A stretch of 64,000 nt of DNA from Desulfospira joergensenii DSM 10085 (GCF_000420085.1 NZ_ATUG01000002.1:1798001-1862000); one strand, 5' to 3'. Counted from the first letter of the stretch, positions 55,601-62,194 are shown. A program made the numbers and translations. The notes: generated from the sequence alone by a model not told the origin.

Positions 55601-58409
55601 TACCGTTGATATGCTGGAGGAGAACCTGGACCTTGAGGCGGATCTTGGCATCGACACGGTCAAGCAGGTGGAGATCTTCGGCAAGCTAGCCTCTTCTTTT
55701 GGATTTGCCGTTCCCGACGACCTTAAACTGCGGGATCTGAACACCATTGCCCGCCTGGCCGAATACATAACCGCCCGGACCCATGCAGCCGAACCTGTGG
55801 AAAGGGAGGCCATCCCGGCAACCGGTTCCATCACACCTTTGGGTTCAGCGGAAAAAGAAACCGTTGGCTCATCTGATGAAAATGATGAATTCCCGGACCC
55901 GGCCTCTCCCATCAAGCGTCTGGTGGTGAGGGTGGATGAAGCGCCCATGCCCGGGGTCGGGGAAGCCGGTTTCAAGGGAAAGAAAATTCTGGTTTCCCTG
56001 GACAGCCATGGCTTTGCTGAGGGCTTCATGGAAAAGATCACATCCCTGGGCGGAAAGGCAATCAGTCTGGGCCTGCCAAAGGCCAAGTCCGGCCCGAAAC
56101 CGGACATAAAGGCGGACCTTACCGATATCGAGGCGGTAAAAGAGGCGGTCAAGGATCTGCAGACCTCCCACGGGGATCTGGACGGGTTTATCCACCTGGC
56201 CTCCCTGGACGCCTATTTTGACCGGAAAAAGAAGGGATTTGCCGAGGATCCGGAACTCAACGCCACGGTAAAGGCCGGGTTTATCCTGATCCAGGGGCTT
56301 TACGAGATCCTGGATAAAAAGGAAAGTCTGATCGGAACCCTGACCTTTGATTCGGTGATCTTCCCCTACACAGAAGAGTGCGGGGAGATCCATCCCATGT
56401 TTGCCGGGCTGTCCGGCCTGCTCAAGACCGTGAACAAGGAGATGGAAAAGACCCGGGTCAAGGTGGTGGATTTTTCCTATAAACAGCCCAAGAAGAGCCT
56501 GGCCCGGATTGTTGATCTTTTTACGGATGAACTGCTGTCCGAGGATCCCAGGTGCGAGGTGGGGTATAAGAATAAAAAACGGTATGTTCTTTCCATGCAT
56601 CCGACCCCTGCCGACCGGGCCGATTCCATCGTATCTGACAAAGATACCCTGCTGGTCACCGGCGGGGCAGGGGGGATCACCTATGAGATCATCAAGCAGA
56701 TCGTCGAAAAGTACAAGGTCAACCTGGTGATCCTGGATATCAACGATATCTATGCCACAGATCCCAAACTATTGAACAAGGAGGCAAGCGAGCCCGAACT
56801 CATGGCAATGCTCCGGGAGGATATGGCCGGGAGCAAGCCCGTGGAGATCAAACGGGCCCTGGACCGGCTGCTCCGGGTGCGCCAGTCCGTTGAAAACCTG
56901 GAATATCTCAAGTCCCAGGGGGTTGAAGTTCAGTATATCTGCACCGATGTCACGGATTTTGACGCGGTCAAAAAGGCCGTTGACCAGTGTGAACGCATTG
57001 ACGGTATCTTCCACGCCGCCGGCATGGAGATGAGCCAGTTCATCCCGAAAAAAGAACTCTGGTCCTTTGAGCTGGTGGTGGACGTCAAGGTCAAGGGAAT
57101 GAGGAACCTGCTCAAGGCAGCTGAAAACAGGGAGTATAAGTACTTCTTTACCTTTTCCTCGGTCACGGCCCGGTTCGGAAACCAGGGCCAGGTGGATTAC
57201 ACGGCAGCCAACGACTTCCTGGGCAAGACCCTTTTCCGGGAAAAGCAGGTCCACCCGGAACGGACCTATAAGGTCTATGCCTGGACCGCCTGGGGGGGCG
57301 TGGGAATGGCCACCAATCCCACGGTGAAAAAGGTGCTCGAAGACAGGGGGATCCAGTTTCTGCCCATGGATCAGGGGGTGAAGTTTTTCATGGCCGATCT
57401 TCTGGACAGAACTGAATCGGAAATGGTCTTTTCCGGCCTGGATTATGATTTTGACATCGACGGCCTCCTGGGAGACCCCAATGACCGGCCCTATCCCTTC
57501 CTGGATGAAATCATTGAGCAGACTGAGGATTCCAGGACCTGGGTTCGGACCCTGGATCTGGAGCGGGATATTTTCCTCCACGACCACACCATGGGGGATG
57601 TGCCCCTGTTTCTCGGTTCCACCGGAATCGAGACCATGGCCGAGGCAGCCCGGAACCTGTCCCGGGACCGGGAGTATCTCACGGGCTTAAAAGAGTTTTC
57701 CATTCCCTACGGGATCAAACTGCTCAAGGGGCGGCCCAAGGAGTTGATGATCTCCGGCCGCACCCGGGGAGACGGGATTGAGTGCGAGATTTCCTCTGTG
57801 TTCAAGAATCCCCAGGGCAGGATCATGGGAGATCCCAAACGCCATTACCAGGGGATGTTTGAGTTTTCCAAAACCCGGCCGGAATCCAAAACCATTGACC
57901 TGCCCGAGTTTTCTCCCCTGTCCTGGGAGGGGGACCTGGAATCCCTGGTATACCACCCCAGCCGGCTCTTCATGTTCGGCCTCTTCGGAACCATCACGGA
58001 TATCAATTCCTTTGACGGGACCACCCTGGTTACGACGATAGAAGACAAGAGCGATGCCGAGTTCTTTAAAGGAGTGGCCGACCCCAGGTTCCAGGCCGCT
58101 CCCGTTATGGTGGACGCCATGTTCCAGACCGGAGGACTTCTGGAGTTCTTGACCAGTTCGAGGACAGTGCTGCCCTACAAGATCCAGGAGATGAGATTTT
58201 ATGAAACCCCCGGGAAAAACAGGCCCTTTTACTGCATCACAAAAAAGAAAGATGCAGGAGAGGAGACCAATACCTATGACCTGACCCTGGCCGATACTTC
58301 GGGCCGGGTCTATATCGAAATCAGGGGATTTCAGATGGTTAAGCTCAACCCCCTGGATGAGCCGGACCGGATCGCGGATAAGTTTTCCTGGGAGACCCAG
58401 CCGGCCTGA
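46662..58409 (+). CDS. Multidomain Pfa-like lipid/polyketide synthase (NPD-NPD-KS-KS*-AT-KS-4xACP-KR-DH)
   Basis: 3915 residues. About 1-320 is a degenerate NPD (enoyl-reductase) copy, with GNEAAGN (134-140). About 333-640 is an NPD copy with GGEAGGH (His468). KS1 is about 690-1150 with Cys903, His1039 and His1074. KS2 is about 1175-1625 with Cys1380 but Phe and Tyr at both His positions. AT is about 1666-1985 with GHSVGE (Ser1759) and GAFH (His1865), a malonyl-type pattern. KS3 is about 2067-2575 with Cys2319, His2467 and His2507. Four carrier domains at about 2660-3060 have Thr2695, Thr2791, Thr2891 and Thr2999 in place of Ser. KR is about 3100-3530 (TGGAGG, Ser3500, Tyr3513, Asn3517). DH is about 3540-3915 (His3642, Asp3818). 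No thioesterase or PPTase is present. Confidence 0.9.
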   Translation: MITRILNSRLPLMIYTPVKVFDIRYFNSIYSAGALPVFDTEFLSRDDILQKALLLSREEFSFGIRLSTHDQDILEALKRENIINLDLVVIPASKEDPGQEFSGFGDTKLLMEIKDINLKESISKADPHGIIIKGNEAAGNVSKYSSFILMQWYLKNTDVPLFVHGGVGKYTGAGMLAAGASGFVMDSQVLLCDEAPVSQNFKTLLAAVDEGDSTEIIIPGKDPFRVFAKLGTKIVKDLKQQAVLLIDDPKGQEKLYSLMAEQITALDNPDVAFIQSLFYLGQDGIFAKEFARESTRLRDIVESFFTTMGDHLDCIDRFDPIVPDSEFARDQNTRLPLIQGPMANISDNADFASMVLDQGALPFFAVGSLPVNLADTMLGQGAKKVKNFGAGLVGIEAFNPMVHEHLDMVKKYKVPYALFAGGIPSQVAELEKAGTKTYLHTPSVSMMENALESGCRRFIFEGGEAGGHVGSLSSMVLWEAAVSKLISKGRDLSDLHLVFAGGISTCFASFFISGLASFLAARGAKIGIQVGTAYLFTREIVETQSVKKLYQDIIIEKDETVVIGKTLGLASRTAPTGFAKKMVEHEAEMIREKKPLDQRKRSFEKKNIGSLLIGAKGFLPDFKNPGKENYTWFEGEEHREKGNFLVGDSLAFFKDSLSIKAVHDTYTAAKNRLFRNIGQLEVFSSPRNRINDEIAVVGMGCTLPDADNPAQLWENILGKKYSIREMPDERFNREFYRSDDRSVEDTTYTTLAGHIEDFQFDAERFGYSEKKANRLSRSQKMVLQTAYKAVESAGLLGEDNCLICDDPARTAVIIATCLSNELGNDLQLKYWYPELISMLEKTKRYQSLEPEEKEKINQALLEGMEGENKGYDPVHGILLNIEASRVARHLGVRGTNYIVDAACASSVTALDAAVGELLSGEHDQVVVGGVNTHLAPESFIGFAKMGTLSAKGSYPFDGRADGFILGEGSVIFVLKRMKDAIRDRNKIFGIINGIGASSDGKGKAIAAPNPKGQVLSVQRCYENTREDVRPEDIGFIEAHGTSTIIGDQAELETLKSMYGKADAGISSIKSQIGHLLGCAGSAGLLKALLAVQEGVLPPNGQFEKLSKNHDLSDSSLFIVKEEKPWEPRDGRARRAAVSSYGFGGINYHIALEEMTDSYTPVPRHIFRDLSYDFNDDRIVVSGLGVFLPGASNTEEFWEKLVSGEKQLDRIPEDHFDNEAYASLEKDSFFHLPRLKAGVVKGYTFNNLKYRMPPTMVKSIERGQIFGLEAAGEAMESSGLLNQDGAGARTGVILGTIPGERQSKNILRVRKRFVGSLIEKARGLDPDIGKTVSQELVDAIRSAIPENNEDTTPGLLSNIISGRIANHFGLNGANYVIDASCASATIAIRNAARNLKQKDLDYVLAGGVDCNLYPAVLMAFKRLGLLSSGECNFFDDRADGYVMGEGAAIHVLTTYKKAKQAGMEILGEINECAVRSSVPDHLLAPSEHTFVSTINDAYKKAGIRKQDVSHLDLFAFSNIFGDMIENQVTQACFSHEMHCGNIKPQFGYFKAANPAVAMAKLILMNAKGKILPDFNFERDHSIIKEGSILKPAQKIKDAKPGQPLRFAANVNGIGGNHAHVIMGALPIRLTDPKAAAQNVIEADFRAETGDDRLFSDTAWSAGPGGKKLRMVALLSGQGAQRPGMMKELSESDTHIREVLEKGEAIFKRERGYSLLDLMFGEEDALNSTQNTQPAVFLSSAAVCSRLAVEGFSPDYFIGHSVGEYTALFCSGILGFEDAMRLIIKRSDLMYESTLKQPGKIMVVFKNEKETGQLIRESFISNIYITNKNSEKQTAVSGKADDIETFCSFLKEQGVMFKKLNLTGAFHTPLLKEASEQLRDYLDSLTFNRAKYGRIISNTLAGPYPERPEEVKDLLARQIVSPVEFIKSIEHVYVSGKTHFIEIGPSRLLVNLLKNINIGEFGTAVSVDAKKGEVESFEECRQYLMSCNAVFEPRSVSMAQEQTDLSGVGGIQDQTEPKKEELPMVEMSEDFDTFKLSNQALVDRILYKEFQQQKRNAAINALERYDFNTRRILISGVSVGLPGKARQVFAKDNFDAILNGRNFIEPLTLEDQERITDKNITKLFKEPDGNARFVQITKTEDVIHLAGQLGYFNLNDEYGIKEEYDIAMALGIAAGIEALKDANIPLVMQYKKMKDGRTMIPDGFALPEEMQEDTGVIITSLWPNGETLMAEMEKYFYEKLFLKPYEEFEKIYYYLMEKVEDIAVKEAITEWFFKAKSRKRSDFDTYKFDRNFLANACPLGSAHLAQIIKAKGPNTLVSSACASTTLAIGIAEDWIRVGRCKRVLVVGGENATSSRQTQWVGSGFLALGAATIKKRVSEAAKPFDEDRNGTILGAGAVGLVVEDEKCAAERGMNGQCEILGTHIANSAYHTYNIDVPHMAREMTKFINKVEKQNGLKKEEYADKLLFMSHETYTPARGGSADAEVTALETTFAGHLNSICISNTKGFTGHTLGAAIEDVVLVKALQKRKAPPIANLQKVPGHFRKLNFSGQEKIDSEYGLHLSAGFGSHFAFMFVKRVKENPVKGNLLYHKWLRKITGSQKPELKVIDNTLCVVAGDEAAPAPAPEREKTAPPAVATSASWAAQALKPETAPEAPAPVLEPSVLPVAKIQEIIARQTGYTADMLEGDLDLEADLGIDTVKQVEIFGTIATEFGFSVPDDLKLRDLNTIDKLGAYVAEKTGVESKPSPVENIPAAAGAAESPVETVRAVIAEQTGYTADMLEGDLDLEADLGIDTVKQVEIFGTIASKFGFAVPDDLKLRDLNTIDKLADYVAGKTGPKTQARPGAEAAEASPAPAGAVGSAIDTVRAVIAEQTGYTADMLEEDLDLEADLGIDTVKQVEIFGKVASHFGFSVPDDLKLRDLNTIARLSEYIEAQTGKADSVSGTPGSAPAEAGVETRAMTSSPVPGKDAADRVKEIIAEQTGYTVDMLEENLDLEADLGIDTVKQVEIFGKLASSFGFAVPDDLKLRDLNTIARLAEYITARTHAAEPVEREAIPATGSITPLGSAEKETVGSSDENDEFPDPASPIKRLVVRVDEAPMPGVGEAGFKGKKILVSLDSHGFAEGFMEKITSLGGKAISLGLPKAKSGPKPDIKADLTDIEAVKEAVKDLQTSHGDLDGFIHLASLDAYFDRKKKGFAEDPELNATVKAGFILIQGLYEILDKKESLIGTLTFDSVIFPYTEECGEIHPMFAGLSGLLKTVNKEMEKTRVKVVDFSYKQPKKSLARIVDLFTDELLSEDPRCEVGYKNKKRYVLSMHPTPADRADSIVSDKDTLLVTGGAGGITYEIIKQIVEKYKVNLVILDINDIYATDPKLLNKEASEPELMAMLREDMAGSKPVEIKRALDRLLRVRQSVENLEYLKSQGVEVQYICTDVTDFDAVKKAVDQCERIDGIFHAAGMEMSQFIPKKELWSFELVVDVKVKGMRNLLKAAENREYKYFFTFSSVTARFGNQGQVDYTAANDFLGKTLFREKQVHPERTYKVYAWTAWGGVGMATNPTVKKVLEDRGIQFLPMDQGVKFFMADLLDRTESEMVFSGLDYDFDIDGLLGDPNDRPYPFLDEIIEQTEDSRTWVRTLDLERDIFLHDHTMGDVPLFLGSTGIETMAEAARNLSRDREYLTGLKEFSIPYGIKLLKGRPKELMISGRTRGDGIECEISSVFKNPQGRIMGDPKRHYQGMFEFSKTRPESKTIDLPEFSPLSWEGDLESLVYHPSRLFMFGLFGTITDINSFDGTTLVTTIEDKSDAEFFKGVADPRFQAAPVMVDAMFQTGGLLEFLTSSRTVLPYKIQEMRFYETPGKNRPFYCITKKKDAGEETNTYDLTLADTSGRVYIEIRGFQMVKLNPLDEPDRIADKFSWETQPA
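54640..55790 (+). repeat. Four tandem carrier-domain repeats in the megasynthase gene
   Basis: Four units spaced 96, 100 and 108 codons apart share nearly identical cores around EADLGIDTVKQVEIFG and DDLKLRDLNTI, joined by variable Ala/Pro-rich linkers. The DNA is also nearly identical around the cores, pointing to recent duplication or gene conversion. Confidence 0.9.
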
Positions 58410-58438
58410 ATACCTGATTCGGGAGAATAGAACCCAAG

Positions 58439-58480
58439 GGGATCCTGTGCCATGGAGGGTACAGGATCCCTTTGTCTCTT
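58439..58480 (+). terminator. Terminator of the megasynthase gene
   Basis: A perfect 10-bp stem (GGGATCCTGT with ACAGGATCCC), a 12-base loop and TTTGTCTCTT on the plus strand. It starts 30 bases after the stop codon and closes the megasynthase transcript. Confidence 0.88.
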
Positions 58481-58509
58481 ATGGGAAGTATTTCCCTGGG
58501 CCGGTCAGC

Positions 58510-59976
58510 CTATTCTTTCTTTTTCTTATCTTTCATCTCAATGTACCAGTCTTCCTCCCCGTATAGTTTTTCAGAACATTCCGGGCACATGCTGTGGGAG
58601 AACTTTGCCTGGGTGTGTTCCTGGATATAGGCATCGATCTGGCTCCAATACCCCTTGTCATCCCGGACTTTTTTGCACGAGGCGCAGATGGGAAGCAATC
58701 CGCTCAACTGCCTTACCTCTTCCAGGGCAAGCTTTAGGCGGTCATTGGATATCTTATGGGCCTCAATCTCCCTGATCAGGCTTTGGTTCTGCATGGACAG
58801 CTTTTCCGTCAGGGATTTTAACCGGCCGGACATCTCTTTTATAAAACCGGCCAGATCTCCGATCTCGTCTTTGGATCCGATTTCAATGGGAATATCAAAG
58901 TTGCCCTTTCCGATCTGTTCGGCAGCTGATTTGAGCCGGTGGATCTGATCTGTCATCTTCCGGGAAAACACCAGGGAGAGCAGAATGGAAATGATAAAAC
59001 CGAAGATCACCACAAAAAGGCTGATATACTTGAAAAGCCAGGCCTTTTGAATCAAATCGGCCCTTCTTTGGGTCTCCAGGTCCACGTTCATCTTCTCGAC
59101 CTTAACCCCGGCATCCCGGAGCCAGCGGGCCGCGTCATGGACCCGTAAGAATTCCGTCTGGAACCGGCTCACCCGGAAAGGGCCGCCCAAAGAAACCTGC
59201 TCATCGTAGAGGGCAAGGATGTTCTCTCCGGCCAATTCAAGCTCTTCTGATTTTATTTTCATTTGATCGATGATGTTCCGGGCAATGAAATGATCCCTGT
59301 CTGCCGTAAGGTTTTGGATATGCTCATTCAAGGATTTTACCCGGGCAAAAAACTTCCTGCGGTCCGCATCCCTGTGCAGGCTCAGGAACAAAAGCAGAAG
59401 GGTTTCCGCCCTTTTGGCATAACTGCTGATCTCCACGGCCGAGGTAATGGATGTCTGCCGGTTGAGAAACTGGGTCATGAGCCGGGTCAGTTGAACACCA
59501 TCCCTGCGCAATGTCGAGGCGGATTCATGGAAGGCCCGGATGGGCAGGGAGTGGTCTGAAAGCCGGAATTCTTTTTCCAGGGCCGCGGCCTGATCAAATA
59601 TTTTTTTTAGAATCTCTCCTCTGGAGGATAATCGCCCGGCTTCCTCTGCTATCTTGGAAACGATGATTTCCCCATCTTTGTCCTTGATCCGGCCCTGAAG
59701 TTTTCGGATCTGGGAATTGATATCGTTCAGGCAGGAGAGATATTCTTCATACTCCTTTGGATCCTTGAAAATCAAAAAAAATAGAAGACGGCTCTCGGCT
59801 TTTTTGGCACAGGCGTTTATCCGGGTGGCGGTATTGATAATGGAACGGAAATGCTGATGCTCGAATTCTATCTCCTGGATGAAATTGTGGGATGACCAGA
59901 TGGAAATTATTCCCACAATGATCATGAACAGGGCAGTCATTGAAAAACAGGCCAGCAGCTTTCTGCGTAAATTCAT
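58510..59976 (-). CDS. Membrane sensor with HAMP domain and C-terminal cysteine motif
   Basis: 488 residues counted from the ATG at 59976. The frame is open up to 60162 but the extra part has no good start signal. A first membrane segment (LLACFSMTALFMIIVGIISIWSS) is followed by a ~290-residue helical periplasmic domain, a second segment (YISLFVVIFGFIISILLSLVF), a HAMP domain (LKSAAEQIGKGNFDIPIEIGSKDEIGDLA) and a coiled coil. The C-terminus has ICASCKKVRDDKGYWSQID and SHSMCPECSEKLY, four cysteines found at the C-termini of many signal-transduction proteins. It has no kinase or cyclase domain, so its output is unclear. It converges with the megasynthase transcript. Confidence 0.82.
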   Translation of the reverse strand: MNLRRKLLACFSMTALFMIIVGIISIWSSHNFIQEIEFEHQHFRSIINTATRINACAKKAESRLLFFLIFKDPKEYEEYLSCLNDINSQIRKLQGRIKDKDGEIIVSKIAEEAGRLSSRGEILKKIFDQAAALEKEFRLSDHSLPIRAFHESASTLRRDGVQLTRLMTQFLNRQTSITSAVEISSYAKRAETLLLLFLSLHRDADRRKFFARVKSLNEHIQNLTADRDHFIARNIIDQMKIKSEELELAGENILALYDEQVSLGGPFRVSRFQTEFLRVHDAARWLRDAGVKVEKMNVDLETQRRADLIQKAWLFKYISLFVVIFGFIISILLSLVFSRKMTDQIHRLKSAAEQIGKGNFDIPIEIGSKDEIGDLAGFIKEMSGRLKSLTEKLSMQNQSLIREIEAHKISNDRLKLALEEVRQLSGLLPICASCKKVRDDKGYWSQIDAYIQEHTQAKFSHSMCPECSEKLYGEEDWYIEMKDKKKKE

Positions 59977-60358
59977 CTTTAAAAATTTCAATTCAGTCTC
60001 ACCTTTGGCCTTGGACGGCCGCGGCAACAAAGGGATAATCCTGTCATACCGCGAGCGCCATGCCCGGAAGCCGTTTAAAATTTTTATTTTGCCCGCCAAA
60101 CCGGCCGCAAGAGAAAAAGAGATGAGAGAGAGGGACTGGAAAAAGAGACCGGAATTCACCAATGCCCGGTACTGCTTCCGGCATTGGAAGGAAAGAATAA
60201 AGATATCTCCCCATGGAGCCCAGCATACCTCAATTCAAAGGGGTTGGGAATAAAAAAATGAACCAAAGAAAAAGGCGAAGCACGGGTTCAATCTTAGGGC
60301 CGGTCCTTTCAAACCGGCCCTAAGATTGAACCCGTGTCAACGATTGCCCAGGGATTCC
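59977..60358. other. Intergenic region holding a long inverted repeat
   Basis: No gene. It contains the perfect 24-bp inverted repeat at 60281-60336 (listed separately) and the upstream region of the sensor gene. A longer minus-strand frame (to 60162) enters it but is not supported by a start signal. Confidence 0.55.
60281..60336. repeat. Perfect 24-bp inverted repeat with 8-base loop
   Basis: Arms 60281-60304 and 60313-60336 are exact reverse complements; the inner part is GGGCCGGT...ACCGGCCC and the outer part CACGGGTTC...GAACCCGTG. It lies 23 bases past the stop of the minus-strand SDR gene. On that strand it is followed by CTTCGCCTTTTTC, so it may act as a terminator, but the stem is longer than usual. 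Confidence 0.9.
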
Positions 60359-60967
60359 TCAGCAATTGTCATAGATCCTGATGATCTCTCCGCTGCCCGC
60401 ACCCTCAATGCTTTTGACAAAGCCGTTGACGACTTTTTTCATGGGAATGGGATTGTGACCGGGAAAATAGTCTTGGTAATGGTCCACTGCGTCTTCAACC
60501 AGTCCCGATGAAACCACGTTGATCCGGATCTGGTTTTTCAATTCAAGGCAAACCGCTTTGACAAAACTGTGGATCGCCCCGTTGACCATGGCCGCACTGG
60601 TGGTCATGAGGACCGGATGATCCGCCAGGATCCCCGTGGAAAGGGTAAAGGATCCCCCCGGATTCATATACTCTTTGCCGACACTCACCAGATTGACCTG
60701 CCCCATGAGTTTGCTTTTGATGCCGATGTAAAAGTCTTCTTCGGTCATGGCGTCAAAATCGGCCCATTTGGCTTCCCCGGCCGTGCAGACGAGGGCGTCG
60801 ACTTTTCCGGTTTTTTCAAGCATGGCTTTGACGGATCTGCCGTCCCTCATGTCCACATTCACATCCCCTGAGTTTCTCCCGGCAGTGATGACCTCATGTT
60901 TTTTTGAAAGATGGTCCCTGACCTTTGAGCCGATGGTTCCGTTTCCGCCGACGATCAATATTTTCAT
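60359..60967 (-). CDS. Short-chain dehydrogenase-like protein
   Basis: 202 residues from the second of two adjacent ATG codons (60967), five bases after AGGAGAT. The N-terminal NAD(P) motif is KILIVGGNGTIGSKV. DMRDGRSV, ALVCTAGEAKW and FTLSTGILADHPV continue the SDR fold. The usual active-site Tyr-x3-Lys is absent in its normal place; the segment reads TTSAAMVNGAIHSFVKAVCLEL, as in a known SDR subgroup. It may be catalytically atypical, and the substrate is unknown. It is transcribed alone and diverges from the gntR gene. Confidence 0.82.
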   Translation of the reverse strand: MKILIVGGNGTIGSKVRDHLSKKHEVITAGRNSGDVNVDMRDGRSVKAMLEKTGKVDALVCTAGEAKWADFDAMTEEDFYIGIKSKLMGQVNLVSVGKEYMNPGGSFTLSTGILADHPVLMTTSAAMVNGAIHSFVKAVCLELKNQIRINVVSSGLVEDAVDHYQDYFPGHNPIPMKKVVNGFVKSIEGAGSGEIIRIYDNC

Positions 60968-61112
60968 CATATCTCCTTTGAATAAAGATCTTTGTTCCTG
61001 GATATTAAATTATGTCTGACCGGGGCATTTGTCCAATAAATAGATCTAAAGGAAGCCATCAAACCGGGTATGATGATTCTGCAAAGGATAAAAAGAAAAT
61101 TGTAAAACCGGC

Positions 61113-61152
61113 TTGACATTTATCTGATACATGATATTATCGATAATAGATA
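61113..61152 (+). promoter_or_regulatory. Promoter and operator of the gntR gene
   Basis: A -35 box TTGACA (61113-61118) and a -10 TATTAT (61135-61140) are 16 bases apart. The -10 overlaps the 14-bp palindrome TATTATCGATAATA (61135-61148). The same site recurs at 61863, upstream of the next gene, as expected for autoregulation by the GntR protein. Confidence 0.8.
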
Positions 61153-61174
61153 ACTCGAAGGGAGCCAGGTGGAT

Positions 61175-61816
61175 ATGAAAGATAGGATAAAGCGGGAAAG
61201 TCTGACCGAGCAGATTAAATCCATCCTCATCGAGAGAATTGTTGACGGAACCCTTTCTCCCGGGGACAGGCTCAAGGAGCTGCAGCTTGCAGATGAATTC
61301 GGTACGAGCCAGGCACCTGTGAGAGAGGCCATCCGAAGTCTTCAGGCCCTGGGGTATGTGGAGCATAAACTTCATGTGGGCTCCCTGGTAAAGACCTTCA
61401 GCAAAAAAGAAATAGAAGAGGCCTTCCAGATCCGCCAGGCCCTGGAAGGGCATTGTCTGATGACCCGGGGCAGGGAGACCCAGGCGCTTGTTCTTGGGCT
61501 AAAAGCCCGGCTTGACCGGATGTCCCGGGCCCTTCCGGCCGGGGATGTCAGGGTCTTTACAGAGGCGGACAACGGGTTTCACCGGGCCATTATCGAGCAT
61601 TCACAGAATAACCGGATGCTTGAAATATGGGAGTCCCTCAAGATCCAGCTCCAGGTGATCGCCACCATTGCAGAGGCGGCCATGCCTCTGGATGAACTCC
61701 ATGCCCTGCATCTGCCCATTGTCGCCGCGCTGGAACAGGGAGAGCCGGAATTGGCGGTAAAGCATCTGGCCAACCATTATGAAGAGATCGGAGGGTATTG
61801 GAAAGAGCTTCAATAG
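61175..61816 (+). CDS. GntR-family (FCD) transcriptional regulator
   Basis: 213 residues from the ATG at 61175; a GTG two codons upstream is possible. AAGGGAG lies 10 bases before the ATG. The N-terminal winged helix is typical of GntR (LTEQIKSILIERIVDGTLSPGDRLKELQLADEFGTSQAPVREAIRSLQALGYVEHK). The C-terminal FCD domain shows its metal/effector region (EADNGFHRAIIEHSQNNRML and LHLPIVAALEQGEPELAVKHLANHYEEI). Such regulators respond to small carboxylates. It probably controls itself and the 73-residue gene that follows. Confidence 0.9.
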   Translation: MKDRIKRESLTEQIKSILIERIVDGTLSPGDRLKELQLADEFGTSQAPVREAIRSLQALGYVEHKLHVGSLVKTFSKKEIEEAFQIRQALEGHCLMTRGRETQALVLGLKARLDRMSRALPAGDVRVFTEADNGFHRAIIEHSQNNRMLEIWESLKIQLQVIATIAEAAMPLDELHALHLPIVAALEQGEPELAVKHLANHYEEIGGYWKELQ

Positions 61817-61862
61817 GTGAAGCTCAGATGACGCCGGACGGAATTTTGAAACCATATATCAA

Positions 61863-61882
61863 ATTATCGATAATAGGTAATA
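61863..61882 (+). promoter_or_regulatory. Second GntR operator, upstream of the 73-residue gene
   Basis: The palindrome ATTATCGATAAT (61863-61874) and the next bases (AGGTAATA) match the site in front of gntR almost exactly. It sits about 30 bases before the start of the next gene. Confidence 0.75.
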
Positions 61883-61903
61883 TATAAAAAATAAGGAGGA
61901 AAG

Positions 61904-62125
61904 ATGAAACAGAAAAAACAATCCAACGGATCTTTTTCATTTGATTTTGAAGCAATAACACTTGAGCATGTAAATAGTATAAAAGAGCGGAGCGAGTTTC
62001 TCCACGATGAAGCCGTGGCAGAAGCCTTTACCGGTTTTTTTCAGAAAGCGGAACGTTTTTTTACGAGCAGATGGAATATGTTGCACTGCGGCCACACCCA
62101 GTGTGAGGATGCTTCCCTGGGATAG
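61904..62125 (+). CDS. Small protein of unknown function under GntR control
   Basis: 73 residues from an ATG with AAGGAGG eight bases upstream. It is hydrophilic, with a charged N-terminus, a helical middle (ITLEHVNSIKERSEFLHDEAVAEAFTGFFQKAERFF) and a C-terminal Cys/His group (MLHCGHTQCED) that could bind a metal. I recognise no family. It follows the GntR gene and has its own copy of the operator. A hairpin follows its stop. Its real coding status is supported by the strong ribosome-binding site and the operator, not by homology. Confidence 0.6.
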   Translation: MKQKKQSNGSFSFDFEAITLEHVNSIKERSEFLHDEAVAEAFTGFFQKAERFFTSRWNMLHCGHTQCEDASLG

Positions 62126-62132
62126 CGAATCC

Positions 62133-62167
62133 TCCCTGTGCCGGTCCCGTAACAGGGCCGGCACAGG
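62133..62167 (+). terminator. Hairpin terminating the 73-residue gene
   Basis: A perfect 11-bp stem CCCTGTGCCGG/CCGGCACAGGG lies just past the stop. No T run follows, so it is a weak intrinsic terminator or a stability hairpin. Confidence 0.6.
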
Positions 62168-62194
62168 GCATTCCCGACAATGTCCATCTATCGG

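Noticed and set aside
54640..55790. Sequencing or assembly artefact as the cause of the four carrier repeats
   Set aside because: The linkers between repeats differ in length and sequence, so simple duplication by assembly is unlikely.
48075..56152. Several 300-400-residue minus-strand frames inside the megasynthase gene
   Set aside because: They are antisense to conserved catalytic domains. Their repeated openings (MVFKSRSLRSSG) only mirror the four carrier repeats.
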